This document shows, piece after piece, positions 17,761 through 26,435 of a stretch of DNA of 64,000 nt. The notes under the pieces were generated by a model, which saw nothing but the letters and a program-made list of their open reading frames with translations, was not told the origin of the DNA and ran no database searches. Every line of letters starts with the position of its first letter. The first letter of the stretch is position 1. Where the stretch lies: NCBI RefSeq assembly GCF_003946865.1, contig NZ_QXTH01000001.1, positions 434,001 to 498,000 on the forward strand, written 5' to 3'. Made by a program: the position numbers and the translations under genes. This stretch comes from Antribacter gilvus. Lineage in GTDB: Bacteria > Actinomycetota > Actinomycetes > Actinomycetales > Cellulomonadaceae.

Positions 17761-17856
17761 GCGCCGAGGTAGTGCCTTCGTCGGACGAGGTGACTATCTC
17801 GGCGCTCCCGTCGCGCCGAGGTAGTGCCTTCGTCGGACGAACGCACTATCTCGGCA
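17761..17856. repeat. Two tandem family B palindromes at the argA-like/mutY junction
   Basis: Two hairpin units lie head to tail at about 17761-17804 and 17813-17856. Each begins with the same 28 bases, starting GCGCCGAGGTAGTGCCTTCG, and closes with an ACTATCTCGGC arm. The right arm of the second unit contains the last codons and TAG stop of mutY on the minus strand. The element can terminate both convergent genes. Confidence 0.8.
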
Positions 17857-18745
17857 GGTGGTAGCGGCCCGCCTCGTCCTGCTCGGCGAGGCCGTCCTCG
17901 ATCAGGCCCGCGACCGCCCGGCCGAGCTGGGCGGGGTCCGGCCAGACGTCGTCGAGCAGCGCCCGGTCCACGGGGTGGTCGGCCCTCCGGAGGACCGCCA
18001 TGACCCGGCCCCGCGCCTGGCGGTCGGTGCCCGCCCAGGCCTGGGTCCGGCGTCGGGCGGCGTGGGTGTCCGGCGGGGACCCGGCCGCACGCCAGGCGCA
18101 CTGGTTCACGACGGGGCAGGCGTCGCAGCGCGGCGCCCGGGCGGTGCACACGAGCGCGCCGAGCTCCATCGAGGCGGCGGCCCAGCGGGCGGCGTCGTCG
18201 TCCGCGGCGGGTGCCAGGGTGGTGGCGAGCGCCCGCTCGGCAGCGGTGTACGACGGCGCGGGCAGCGCCGTCCCGCCGAACACGCGCGCCACGACGCGGC
18301 GCACGTTGGTGTCCACCACGACCGACCGGCGCCCGAACGCGAACGCCCGCACCGCAGCCGCCGTGTACTCGCCGACGCCGGGCAGGGCCAGGAGGTCGGC
18401 CTCGTCCTCGGGGACCACGCCGCCGTGCCGCTCCACGACAGCCCGTGCGCACTCCTGCAGGCGCAGCGCGCGCCGGGGGTAGCCGAGCCGGTCCCACGCG
18501 CGCAGCACGTCGGCGGTGGGGGCCTCGGCAAGGTCGGCCGGGGTGGGCCAGCGCTCGAGCCAGGCCTTCCAGGCGGGCTCGACCCGGACGACGGGCGTCT
18601 GCTGCAGCATCACCTCGCTGACCAGGACGCCCCAGGGGGTGCGGTCGGCGGCCCGCCAGGGCAGGTCCCGCGCGGCACGGGCAAACCACCGCACGACGGC
18701 GGAGCGCACCTCCTGCTGCGTAGCCTCGGCGTGGGTCGCGGTCAC
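17846..18745 (-). CDS. mutY: A/G-specific adenine DNA glycosylase MutY
   Basis: This 299-residue base-excision enzyme removes adenine mispaired with 8-oxoguanine. Catalytic residues are visible: E44 in SEVMLQQT and D145 in VVVDTNVRR, with the helix-hairpin-helix LPGVGEYTAAA at 121-131. The iron-sulfur cluster cysteines are C200, C207, C210 and C216. The C-terminal NUDIX-like domain of E. coli MutY is missing; the last 70 or so residues are a short unrelated winged-helix-like tail, as in other actinobacterial forms. Its stop codon is supplied by the family B palindrome. Confidence 0.93.
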   Translation of the reverse strand: MTATHAEATQQEVRSAVVRWFARAARDLPWRAADRTPWGVLVSEVMLQQTPVVRVEPAWKAWLERWPTPADLAEAPTADVLRAWDRLGYPRRALRLQECARAVVERHGGVVPEDEADLLALPGVGEYTAAAVRAFAFGRRSVVVDTNVRRVVARVFGGTALPAPSYTAAERALATTLAPAADDDAARWAAASMELGALVCTARAPRCDACPVVNQCAWRAAGSPPDTHAARRRTQAWAGTDRQARGRVMAVLRRADHPVDRALLDDVWPDPAQLGRAVAGLIEDGLAEQDEAGRYHLPR

Positions 18746-18920
18746 GAAGACCTATCTTCCCCGGTCCGGTGCCGAGCCGGGTCCACTCTCTCGGCGGGCG
18801 CCCGTCTCGGCGGACGGCGGCGCGGCACACCGAGGTGCGACGTCGGCCGACGTACCGTGGGTCCTTGCGGCGTCGCCGCACGTCAGCAGAGGTCGCACGG
18901 GCAGGGAGAGGCAGAGCAAG

Positions 18921-19775
18921 GTGGTCGTTGCACCGGACCGGACGCCTGATCGGAGGCACCCGGCGGATCCAGGACACCACGGGGTCCCGGCGGGTGGTAC
19001 GCGGCGGCGGAGGCTCGCCCGCACGGTGGTGGTCCTCGTCGCCCTCGTCGGTGTCCCGGTCGTCGCGTGGGCGGCCTGGCCGGAGCCCGAGCCGCCGATC
19101 GTCTCGGACAAGGTGCACCCGCCGGAGCCGCTGAACCTCACCGGTCCCGCCGAGCGGTGCGTCGCGAGCGACCTCGACGTCAGCCTCGCCGCAGACCGGA
19201 CGGCGTTCGGCCCGGGCAGGCCCGTGACCTTCACCGTGACGCTCGAGAACACCGGTCGCGTGCCCTGCCTCGTGGACGGGGCGGACGTCAGCAGCGCTGT
19301 CACCGTCTACGCCGCGCCGGGGCCGGAGGGCGGGGAGCGTGTCTGGTCGTCCGCCGACTGTGCCCCCGCGGACGAGCGGCTCCTGCTCCTCGGCCCGGGT
19401 GACGCGGACCCGCCCCGGACGGTGCGCTGGTCGGACGTGCGGACCGTCCCCGGGTGCGCGGGCGGCCAGCCCGAGCTCGTCGCCGGCGACTACGTGGCGC
19501 AGCTGACCTTTGCCGACGTGCCGGGAGCGGTGAGCGAGCCGGTCACCGTGACGTACGAGGTCCCGGAGCCGACGCCGGAGCCGACGCCGACGGGCCCGGC
19601 CGCTGATCCGGCGGCTACCGGGACGCCGCCGACGGACCCCGCCGCCCCTGGGGCGAAGGCCCCGACCGACCCGGGCACGCAGGCTCCGGGGGACCCGGGC
19701 ACGCAGGCTCCCGTGGACCCCGGTGCGAGGGTGCCGACGGAGCCGGGCACGAAGGTACCGGCACCCACGCCGTGA
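18921..19775 (+). CDS. Membrane-anchored extracellular protein with a Pro/Thr-rich repeat tail
   Basis: The 284-residue product has a short basic cytoplasmic start, one membrane segment (RTVVVLVALVGVPVVAWAAW), an extracellular beta-rich domain with cysteines and FTVTLENTGRVPCLV (a DUF4232-like pattern), and a C-terminal low-complexity tail. The tail repeats the pattern (T/V)DPGTQAPGDPGT, typical of wall-spanning linkers. The GTG at 18921 is chosen because GGGAGAGG lies nine bases upstream; the open frame extends upstream over the mutY 5' region without a better start. The function is unknown; display on the cell surface is the inference. Confidence 0.7.
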   Translation: MVVAPDRTPDRRHPADPGHHGVPAGGTRRRRLARTVVVLVALVGVPVVAWAAWPEPEPPIVSDKVHPPEPLNLTGPAERCVASDLDVSLAADRTAFGPGRPVTFTVTLENTGRVPCLVDGADVSSAVTVYAAPGPEGGERVWSSADCAPADERLLLLGPGDADPPRTVRWSDVRTVPGCAGGQPELVAGDYVAQLTFADVPGAVSEPVTVTYEVPEPTPEPTPTGPAADPAATGTPPTDPAAPGAKAPTDPGTQAPGDPGTQAPVDPGARVPTEPGTKVPAPTP

Positions 19776-19817
19776 CGCGGCAGCCGCTGCCGGTCTGACG
19801 GGTCGGACGCTGACGGC

Positions 19818-20903
19818 TCAGACGTAGCGCTCGAGGATGCTCGACTCCGCGAGCCGGGACAGGCCCTCGCGGATCGTGCGGGCGCGCTGCTCGCCCACGC
19901 CGTCGACGGACATCAGGTCGTCCACGCTCGCGGCGAGCAGCTTCTGCAGCCCGCCGAAGTGCGAGACGAGCCGCTCCACGATGGACGCGGGGAGGCGCGG
20001 AACCTTCGACAGGAGCCGGAAGCCGTGCGGCGCCACGGCCGCGTCGAGCGCGTCCCCGCCCCCGGGGAGATCCAGAACGCGGCCGATCTGACTGAGGTCG
20101 AGGAGCTGCTGCGAGGTGAGGGCGGCGAGGTCCCGCTGCACGTCGGCGAGGGTGCGGTCCTTGCGGCCCAGCACCACGTAGTCGCGGATCACGAACTCAC
20201 GGTCGGCGCCCACGTCGCCGATCAGCTCGTCGAGCTGGAGGGCGAGCAGGCGGCCGTCGACGCCGAGCTCGATCACGTAGCCGGCGATCTCGTCGGAGAT
20301 CCGGCCCACCATCTCGAGGCGCTGCACCACGGAGCAGACGTCACGCACCGTGACGAGGTCCTCGATCTCCAGCGCGGACAGCGTGCCCGACACCTCGTCG
20401 AGGCGCGCGCGGTACCGCTCGAGGGTGGCGAGGGCCTGGTTGGCGCGCCCGAGGATCGTGTCGGAGTCCTCGAGCACGTGCCGCAGGCCCCCCACGTACA
20501 GGGCGACGATCCGCATGGACTGGCTCACCGAGATGACGGGGAAGCCGCTCTGCTTGGCGACGCGCTCGGCCGTGCGGTGTCGCGTCCCCGACTCGGTGGT
20601 CTCGATGGTGGGGTCGGGGAGCAGCTGGACGGCGGCCCGGCGGATGCGCGTGGCGTCGCGGTCCAGGACCACGGCCCCGTCCATCTTGGACAGCTCGCGC
20701 AGACGCGTGGCGGAGAACCCGACGTCCAGCACGAAGCCGCCGGAGCACATCTGCTCGACGGTCTTGTCGAGGCCGAGCACGATGAGGGCACCGGTACGGC
20801 CTCGGAGGATGCGTTCGAGACCGTCGCGGAGCTCGGTACCAGGCGCGACGGCGGCCAGGGTCTCCCGGAGCAGCTCGTCAGGGGGCGAGAGGGATTCGGC
20901 CAC
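19818..20903 (-). CDS. disA: DNA-integrity scanning diadenylate cyclase DisA
   Basis: This 361-residue protein makes cyclic di-AMP from two ATP and scans DNA for lesions or branched structures. The N-terminal DAC domain has the DGA motif (residues 75-77) and RHR motif (108-110, in [11 protein letters not shown]) needed for catalysis. A helical linker follows, and the C-terminus carries helix-hairpin-helix DNA-binding repeats with [17 protein letters not shown]. It lies 53 bases downstream of radA on the same strand; the pairing is common in Gram-positive bacteria, where RadA partners or restrains DisA. Confidence 0.96.
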   Translation of the reverse strand: MAESLSPPDELLRETLAAVAPGTELRDGLERILRGRTGALIVLGLDKTVEQMCSGGFVLDVGFSATRLRELSKMDGAVVLDRDATRIRRAAVQLLPDPTIETTESGTRHRTAERVAKQSGFPVISVSQSMRIVALYVGGLRHVLEDSDTILGRANQALATLERYRARLDEVSGTLSALEIEDLVTVRDVCSVVQRLEMVGRISDEIAGYVIELGVDGRLLALQLDELIGDVGADREFVIRDYVVLGRKDRTLADVQRDLAALTSQQLLDLSQIGRVLDLPGGGDALDAAVAPHGFRLLSKVPRLPASIVERLVSHFGGLQKLLAASVDDLMSVDGVGEQRARTIREGLSRLAESSILERYV

Positions 20904-20956
20904 GACGAAATCTTACGCTGTGCTTCAGTTCACAAGCCCTTCGTTTCACGTGTTGT

Positions 20957-22513
20957 TCACGGTACGGGCCGGAGCCCACCTCGTCCGGGCCCCTGGGGCC
21001 GGTCTCGGACCGGGTTCGGCTCGCTCTCCGGCGAGGTCCGCGGGGCCTTGCCCTCGGCCTTGCCCGCTCCGCCGCCGGAGCTGCCGGGACCGCGCGAGAG
21101 CTCCACGGCCTCGGCGATGTGGCGGGCCTCGAGCAGCTGCAGGCCGGCGGGCGCGCGCACCCCGGCACCCGCCGGGACCACGGCCCGCGCGAAGCCGAGC
21201 CGCGCCGCCTCGGACAGCCGGCGCTCCAGCCCGGTGACCGGCCGGAGATCACCCGACAGCCCCACCTCGCCGATCGCCACGGTGCCCGTGGGCAGCGCCT
21301 CGCCGGTGCGGGCGGACACCAGGGCGAGCGCCGTCGCAAGGTCGGCCGACGGTTCCGTCACGCGCGCCCCGCCGATCGTGGACACGTAGACGTCCTGGTC
21401 GGCGAGCCGCAGGCCGGCGTGCCGGTGCATCACGGCGAGGATCATCGCGAGCCGGCTGGAGTCCACGCCGCTCGTCGCCCGGCGCGGGTTCGCGAGCGGG
21501 CTCGGCGCCACGAGCGACTGGATCTCCAGCGCGAGCGGGCGGCGGCCCTCGAGCGTCACGGTGACGCACGAGCCGGGCACACCCGCGCCGGAGTGCGAGA
21601 GGAACAGCCCGCTCGGGTCGGACAGCCCGACGATGCCGTGCTCCGAGAGGTCGAAGCAGCCCACCTCGTCCGTGGGCCCGTAGCGGTTCTTGACCGCCCG
21701 AACCATGCGGAGCCGTGAGTGACGGTCGCCCTCGAACTGGCACACCACGTCGACGAGGTGCTCGAGCGTGCGTGGCCCGGCGACCGTGCCGTCCTTGGTC
21801 ACGTGCCCCACGAGCAGCACCGGGACCTGGCGCTCCTTGGCCACGGCGATGAGCGCCGCCGCCACCTCACGCACCTGGCTGACGCCGCCCGGGGCGCCGT
21901 CGACCTGCGCGGACGCGATGGTCTGCACCGAGTCGACGATGAGCAGGTCCGCGTCGGACGCCTCGACGTGACCGAGCACCGTCGCCAGGTCGGTCTCGGC
22001 CGCGAGCAGGAGCGTGGGGGCGAGCGCGCCGATCCGCTCGGCCCGCAGCCGGACCTGCCCGGCGGACTCCTCGCCGGTGACGTACAGGACGGTGCGCGGC
22101 GTGCCGGCCGTGGCCACGCGGGTGCCGGTGCTCGCCGAGGTGGGCGCCGTGACCCCGAGGGCGAAGTTGCTGGCGACGGCGAGCAGCAGGGTGGACTTTC
22201 CGACGCCCGGCTCGCCGGCGAGCAGCACGACGGCGCCCGGGACCAGCCCGCCGCCGAGGACGCGGTCCAGCTCGCCCACGCCGGTGGGCGTGGCCCGGGC
22301 GGCCTCGACGTCGATCTCGCCGATGGGCAGCGCGGGCGAACGGGTGGGCGTCACCGCGGTGGTGCGCGGGCCCGCCGCCGCGGGCCCCTCCTCGGAGACC
22401 GTGCCCCAGGCCTGGCACTCCCCGCAGCGCCCTACCCACTTGACGGTGGTCCAGCCGCACTCGGTGCACCGGTAGGCGGGGCGCGAGGAGCGCTTGGAGG
22501 TGGTGGTGGTCAC
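20957..22513 (-). CDS. radA: DNA repair protein RadA (Sms)
   Basis: This 518-residue ATPase processes recombination intermediates. It has an N-terminal zinc finger (C16, C19, C30, C33), a RecA-like core with Walker A GEPGVGKST at 100-108, and the RadA-specific K-N-R-(F/Y)-G motif, here KNRYGPTDEVG. The C-terminus is Lon-protease-like (GEVGLSGDLRPVTG). I place the start at the GTG beginning VTTTTSKRSSRPAYRC. The frame extends 59 codons further upstream, but that region crosses the divergent promoter and has no zinc-finger homologue. It is probably cotranscribed with disA. Confidence 0.95.
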   Translation of the reverse strand: MTTTTSKRSSRPAYRCTECGWTTVKWVGRCGECQAWGTVSEEGPAAAGPRTTAVTPTRSPALPIGEIDVEAARATPTGVGELDRVLGGGLVPGAVVLLAGEPGVGKSTLLLAVASNFALGVTAPTSASTGTRVATAGTPRTVLYVTGEESAGQVRLRAERIGALAPTLLLAAETDLATVLGHVEASDADLLIVDSVQTIASAQVDGAPGGVSQVREVAAALIAVAKERQVPVLLVGHVTKDGTVAGPRTLEHLVDVVCQFEGDRHSRLRMVRAVKNRYGPTDEVGCFDLSEHGIVGLSDPSGLFLSHSGAGVPGSCVTVTLEGRRPLALEIQSLVAPSPLANPRRATSGVDSSRLAMILAVMHRHAGLRLADQDVYVSTIGGARVTEPSADLATALALVSARTGEALPTGTVAIGEVGLSGDLRPVTGLERRLSEAARLGFARAVVPAGAGVRAPAGLQLLEARHIAEAVELSRGPGSSGGGAGKAEGKAPRTSPESEPNPVRDRPQGPGRGGLRPVP

Positions 22514-22652
22514 GCGGGGGACGGTACCCGCCGCCACCGACACGGTCGCGTCGGCGCGGGGAGGGCGCGCCTGCACGGTGCGTCCCCCGGCTCGGCATAG
22601 AGTTCGTGGCGACCGTCGGCGACCGCCGGCGGCGGACGAGCGGGAGAGGACG

Positions 22653-23363
22653 ATGACCGACCAGCGTGTCCCGCTGCAGTCAGGCAGCACGCCGCCGGAC
22701 GGGCCGGACAGCTCCAGGCCCAGCTACCTCGGCGACGACTACCGCACCCCGGTCGACCGTGTCCACAGCCGCGTGTCCCCGGCCGTGTACCGACGCCGTC
22801 GACTCGTCGTGGGGGTCCTCGCCCTCCTGCTCGCCGTGGCGCTCGTCCTGGTCGCGGGCCTCGTCTGGCCCGGCTTCTGGCGGGCGGAGGCCGAGCCTGA
22901 GCCGCTCCCGACGGTGACCGCCACGGCCCCTGCGCCCACGCCCACCGTGCAGCCGATGGCGCGCGCCGCCGAGGAGACCGCCTTCCAGAAGGCGCTCCCC
23001 TCCGCCGTGCTCGCGTACGCGCTCCTCTCGCAAGCGGCCTCCGAGCCCACGCTCGACGCAGGCGCCGTCGAGGCCTGGACGGCCGTGTACGGCGACGGCG
23101 CACAGGAGATCACCGTCGTCGCCGGGCAGTGGGCCTCGCCCGAGGACGCCACCGCCGCCGCGGACGCCTTCCGGGCAGCGGCAGGCGAGGCGAGCGCCGA
23201 GGGCGACGTCCTCGTCGGCGAGGAGGTGGTGGGCACCTACGGCATCACCCCGGGCCCGACGCCGGACACCTCCGTCGTGACGTGGCGCAACGGCACCGCG
23301 GTGCTCCAGGCGACCGGCCTGGCCGACGCCATGGAGGCGTTCTACGCGGCGTTCCCCCTCTGA
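22653..23363 (+). CDS. Single-pass membrane protein of unknown function
   Basis: This 236-residue protein starts at an ATG with GGGAGAGG seven bases upstream. A hydrophilic N-terminus with RVSPAVYRRRR precedes one membrane segment (about residues 50-70, LVVGVLALLLAVALVLVAGL). A short Pro/Thr linker follows (TVTATAPAPTPTVQP), then an extracellular alpha/beta domain. I recognise no family. The domain is compact, acidic and without cysteine, with no visible catalytic motif. It is divergent from radA and precedes proC by 85 bases; no functional link to either is evident. Confidence 0.68.
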   Translation: MTDQRVPLQSGSTPPDGPDSSRPSYLGDDYRTPVDRVHSRVSPAVYRRRRLVVGVLALLLAVALVLVAGLVWPGFWRAEAEPEPLPTVTATAPAPTPTVQPMARAAEETAFQKALPSAVLAYALLSQAASEPTLDAGAVEAWTAVYGDGAQEITVVAGQWASPEDATAAADAFRAAAGEASAEGDVLVGEEVVGTYGITPGPTPDTSVVTWRNGTAVLQATGLADAMEAFYAAFPL

Positions 23364-23448
23364 CCGCTCCCGCCGACCGTTCCCTCGCAGGGCGGACGAC
23401 GGCGGGCACGCACCACCCGCTCGGGCCCGGACAGGGCACCATGGTGTC

Positions 23449-24291
23449 GTGAGCAGCCAGAGCAGCAGTGGAACGACCGGACGACTTGCCGTGCTGGGCG
23501 CCGGCAACATGGGTGAGGCGGTGCTCGCCGGGGCGCTCGCGGCGGGCTGGGCGCCCGGCGACGTGGTCGCGACGGTCACGCCGTCGGAGACGGAGCGCGC
23601 CGCCGCGCTGGAGGAGCGCTACGGCGTGACCGTCGAGACGGACAACGCCGCGGCCGCCGGCCGCGCCGGCCTGGTCGTCGTGGCGGTCAAGCCGAACGAC
23701 GTCGCGAAGGTCCTGGCCGACGTCGGCCCCGCGCTGCCCGACGGCGCCGTGGTCGCCAGCGTGGCCGCCGGCCTGAGCGTCGACTACTTCGAGCGCCGGC
23801 TGCCCGCCGGGACGCCCGTGGTGCGCTGCATGCCGAACACGCCCGCGCTGGTGGGCGCCGGGATGACGGCCGTGGCGCCGGGCGCGGCGGCGTCGGAGGA
23901 GCACCTGGCCCTGGTGGAGCGGATGCTCACCGGGTCCGGCGTGGTGGTGCGCGTGGCGGAGAAGGACATGGACGCAGTGACGGCCCTGTCGGGCTCCGGG
24001 CCCGCGTACGTCTTCTACGTGCTCGACGCGATGGCCGAGGCCGGCGTCCTGCTGGGACTGACGCGCGACGTCGCGCGCACGCTCGCGCTGCAGACGGTGC
24101 TCGGGTCCGCCCGGCTGGCCGCCGAGACGGGCGACCACCCGGTGCTCCTGCGCGAGCGCGTGACGTCCCCGGGCGGCACCACCGCCGCCGGGCTGCAGGT
24201 GCTCGACGACCACGGCGTCCGGGCGGCGTTCCTCGCAGCGGCCGAGGCGGCGCGCGACCGCTCGCGAGAGCTGGGCCAGGCCACGAAGTAG
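23449..24291 (+). CDS. proC: Pyrroline-5-carboxylate reductase
   Basis: This 280-residue NAD(P)H-dependent enzyme carries out the last step of proline synthesis. The Rossmann motif LAVLGAGNMGEAVLAGAL is near the N-terminus, VRCMPNTPALVGAGMT is the substrate-loop region, and the ProC signature runs from LSGSGPAYVFYVLDAM through the SPGGTTAAGLQVL segment. The GTG start follows an overlapping out-of-frame ATG at 23441 that gives only three codons. It converges with the next LacI gene across a gap of only 12 bases. Confidence 0.95.
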   Translation: MSSQSSSGTTGRLAVLGAGNMGEAVLAGALAAGWAPGDVVATVTPSETERAAALEERYGVTVETDNAAAAGRAGLVVVAVKPNDVAKVLADVGPALPDGAVVASVAAGLSVDYFERRLPAGTPVVRCMPNTPALVGAGMTAVAPGAAASEEHLALVERMLTGSGVVVRVAEKDMDAVTALSGSGPAYVFYVLDAMAEAGVLLGLTRDVARTLALQTVLGSARLAAETGDHPVLLRERVTSPGGTTAAGLQVLDDHGVRAAFLAAAEAARDRSRELGQATK

Positions 24292-24303
24292 CGAGGGCCC
24301 GGG

Positions 24304-25356
24304 TCAGGCGGCCGGCGGCGCCGTGCTCGCCCGGACCACCAGCCGCACCGGCACGAGCGTGTGCACGTCCGCGAGCGAGGTCCCCTCCCGCACCTGACGC
24401 AGCAGCAGGTCGACCAGCGCGCGGCCGATCTCGGCGAAGTCCTGCGACACGGTGGTGAGCGGCGGCCAGAGGTGCGCCGCGAGCACGATGTCGTCGAAGC
24501 CCACCACGGAGACGTCGCCCGGCACGTCGCGCCCCGCCTCGTGGAGCGCACGCATGAGCCCGGCCGCCATCTCGTCGTTCGCGCAGAACACGGCCGTGAC
24601 GTCCGGGTCGCGGGCGACCTCGCGGCCGAGGGCGTAGCCGGAGTCGGCGGTCCAGTCGCCGCGGAGCAGATCGGGGACCGGCCGGCCCGCCGCCTCCAGC
24701 GCGTCGCGCCACGCCTCGGCGCGGACCTGGGCGGGCGTCGAGTCCTCCGGGCCGGCGAGGTGGTGCACCGTCCGGTGGCCCAGCCCGAGCAGGTGCTCGA
24801 CGGCGGCCCGCCCGCCCGCTGTCTGGTCGGCGCCCACCGCCGGGTGGTGCCCCACGAACCGAGAGTCGGACACGACCACGGGCAGGCGCGGTGGCAGAAC
24901 GAGGGTCGCGGGCGTCGCGGTCTCGGCGCGGATGATGACCAGCCCGTCGATGGCCTGGTGGGACAGGCGGGTGGCGGCGGCCGAGACGTCGTCGGACGAC
25001 GGGCTCTCCACGTCGACGAGGGTGACTGTGAAACCCTCGGCGCGCGCCGCCTCCACGACCGCCTCGACGGTCCGGGACTCACCCGTGCGCGAGAGCCGGT
25101 GGGCGATCATGCCGATGGTCCCGTAGCTGCCGGAGCGCAGCGCCCGCGCCGCGGAGTTGGGCGCGTACCCGAGCTCGTCCATGGCCGCGAGCACGCGGGC
25201 GCGCGTCTCGGCGCGCACGTTCGCGGTGCCCATCGACACCCGGGAGACGGTCTGCGCGGAGACGCCTGCCCGGGCGGCGACGTCGGCCAGGGACGGCCCT
25301 GGGCGCGTGCGAAGGCCGGCACGCCGGCGTCCGGTATCGGTCATGGGCTTGACCAT
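24304..25356 (-). CDS. LacI family regulator of the galactan locus
   Basis: This 350-residue repressor has the LacI helix-turn-helix at about residues 22-46 (SLADVAARAGVSAQTVSRVS) and a sugar-binding core ending in VVGFDDIVLAAHLWPPLTTV (20 residues). It is divergent from a sugar ABC importer, with an 18-bp palindrome in the shared promoter and a second, partial match before the GH43 galactanase gene. I infer it represses the whole 25497-32354 block and responds to a galacto-oligosaccharide. The start is either the ATG at 25356 or the one at 25344; neither has a clear ribosome-binding site. A longer open frame would overlap the operator. Confidence 0.88.
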   Translation of the reverse strand: MVKPMTDTGRRRAGLRTRPGPSLADVAARAGVSAQTVSRVSMGTANVRAETRARVLAAMDELGYAPNSAARALRSGSYGTIGMIAHRLSRTGESRTVEAVVEAARAEGFTVTLVDVESPSSDDVSAAATRLSHQAIDGLVIIRAETATPATLVLPPRLPVVVSDSRFVGHHPAVGADQTAGGRAAVEHLLGLGHRTVHHLAGPEDSTPAQVRAEAWRDALEAAGRPVPDLLRGDWTADSGYALGREVARDPDVTAVFCANDEMAAGLMRALHEAGRDVPGDVSVVGFDDIVLAAHLWPPLTTVSQDFAEIGRALVDLLLRQVREGTSLADVHTLVPVRLVVRASTAPPAA

Positions 25357-25418
25357 ACTGTGACCCCGGCCCCGCTTGACGGGTTCCGGGCGCGGATGGG
25401 AGGGTCGGCCACAACAGG

Positions 25419-25436
25419 ATGTTAACGTAAACATCT
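25419..25436. promoter_or_regulatory. LacI-type operator in the divergent promoter
   Basis: GATGTTAACGTAAACATC is an 18-bp palindrome with a single mismatched pair near the centre. It lies between the regulator and the first permease gene. A related sequence recurs at 30838, upstream of the secreted galactanase-like gene. Confidence 0.75.
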
Positions 25437-25496
25437 GTGGGCAGACATCTCGGACCAGGGCGAGGCCGCCCCGGCGCGACAGGAGAGGGGACTCGC

Positions 25497-26432
25497 GTGA
25501 CGGCAACGGTGCCGGTGACACCGCCGACCAGGTCCAGGGCGCTCGCCCGGCCGGGCATGTCCCGGAAAGGACGCGCGGCGTGGACGGGATGGGGCTTCCT
25601 GAGCCCGTTCCTCGCAGTCTTCGCGCTCGTGTTCGCGGCGCCGATCGGGTACGCGCTCTACCTGAGCCTCTTCCGGCGGCAGATGGTCGGCGGCAACTCC
25701 TTCGTCGGCCTGGACAACTACGCCCGGGCGCTCGGCGACGATCAGTTCTGGGCGGGTGTGGGCCGCGTGGGCCTGTTCCTGGTGGTCCAGGTGCCGATCA
25801 TGCTCGGGCTGGCACTCTTCATCGCCCTCGCGCTGGACTCCGGCCGCGTCCACGGCATGGGGTTCTTCCGGATCTCGATCTTCATGCCGTACGCGGTGCC
25901 CGGCGTCGTCGCCGCGCTCATGTGGGGCTTCATGTACGGCGAGCGTTTCGGCCTCGTGGGCAACATCAACGACGCGTTCGGCGTCTCGGTCCCCGACCCG
26001 CTGCGGTCCGACTTCGTGCTCGCCGCCATCGGCAACATCGTCACCTGGGAGTTCGTGGGCTACAACATGCTCATCATGTACGCCGCCCTGCGCGTGATCG
26101 ACCCCGCGCTCTACGAGGCGGCCAGGATCGACGGCGCCGGCCAGTGGCGCATCGTCGGCGCGATCAAGCTCCCCGCCATCCGCGGCGCGCTCGTCATCGC
26201 CACGATCTTCTCGATCATCGGCAGCTTCCAGCTCTTCAACGAGCCGAGCATCCTGCAGGCGCTGTCACCCAACTACATCAGCACGTCGTACACGCCCAAC
26301 CTGTACGCGTACTCGCTGTCCTTCGCCGGCCAGCAGTACAACTACTCGGCCGCGATCGCGATCATCATGGGCGTCCTCACGATGATCGTCGCCTACGCGG
26401 TCCAGCTGCGCGGCATGCGACGGGAGGACTGA
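25497..26432 (+). CDS. CUT1 sugar ABC importer permease (MalF-like)
   Basis: This 311-residue inner-membrane permease has six hydrophobic segments and the ATPase-contacting EAA loop YEAARIDGAGQWRIVGAIKL. The GTG start is selected because AGGAGAGGGG lies just upstream; the longer open frame would begin immediately beside the operator palindrome. It pairs with the MalG-like permease three bases downstream and the lipoprotein at 27429. No ATP-binding subunit is encoded in the operon, so it must borrow a shared MsiK-type ATPase. The adjacent GH35 and GH43 genes suggest galacto-oligosaccharides as cargo. Confidence 0.9.
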   Translation: MTATVPVTPPTRSRALARPGMSRKGRAAWTGWGFLSPFLAVFALVFAAPIGYALYLSLFRRQMVGGNSFVGLDNYARALGDDQFWAGVGRVGLFLVVQVPIMLGLALFIALALDSGRVHGMGFFRISIFMPYAVPGVVAALMWGFMYGERFGLVGNINDAFGVSVPDPLRSDFVLAAIGNIVTWEFVGYNMLIMYAALRVIDPALYEAARIDGAGQWRIVGAIKLPAIRGALVIATIFSIIGSFQLFNEPSILQALSPNYISTSYTPNLYAYSLSFAGQQYNYSAAIAIIMGVLTMIVAYAVQLRGMRRED

Positions 26433-26435
26433 GCG

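Noticed and set aside
18516-18920. Upstream extension of the membrane-anchored protein at 18921
   Set aside because: It runs antisense over the mutY 5' region and its promoter. The GTG at 18921 has a proper ribosome-binding site and gives a sensible basic start before the membrane segment.
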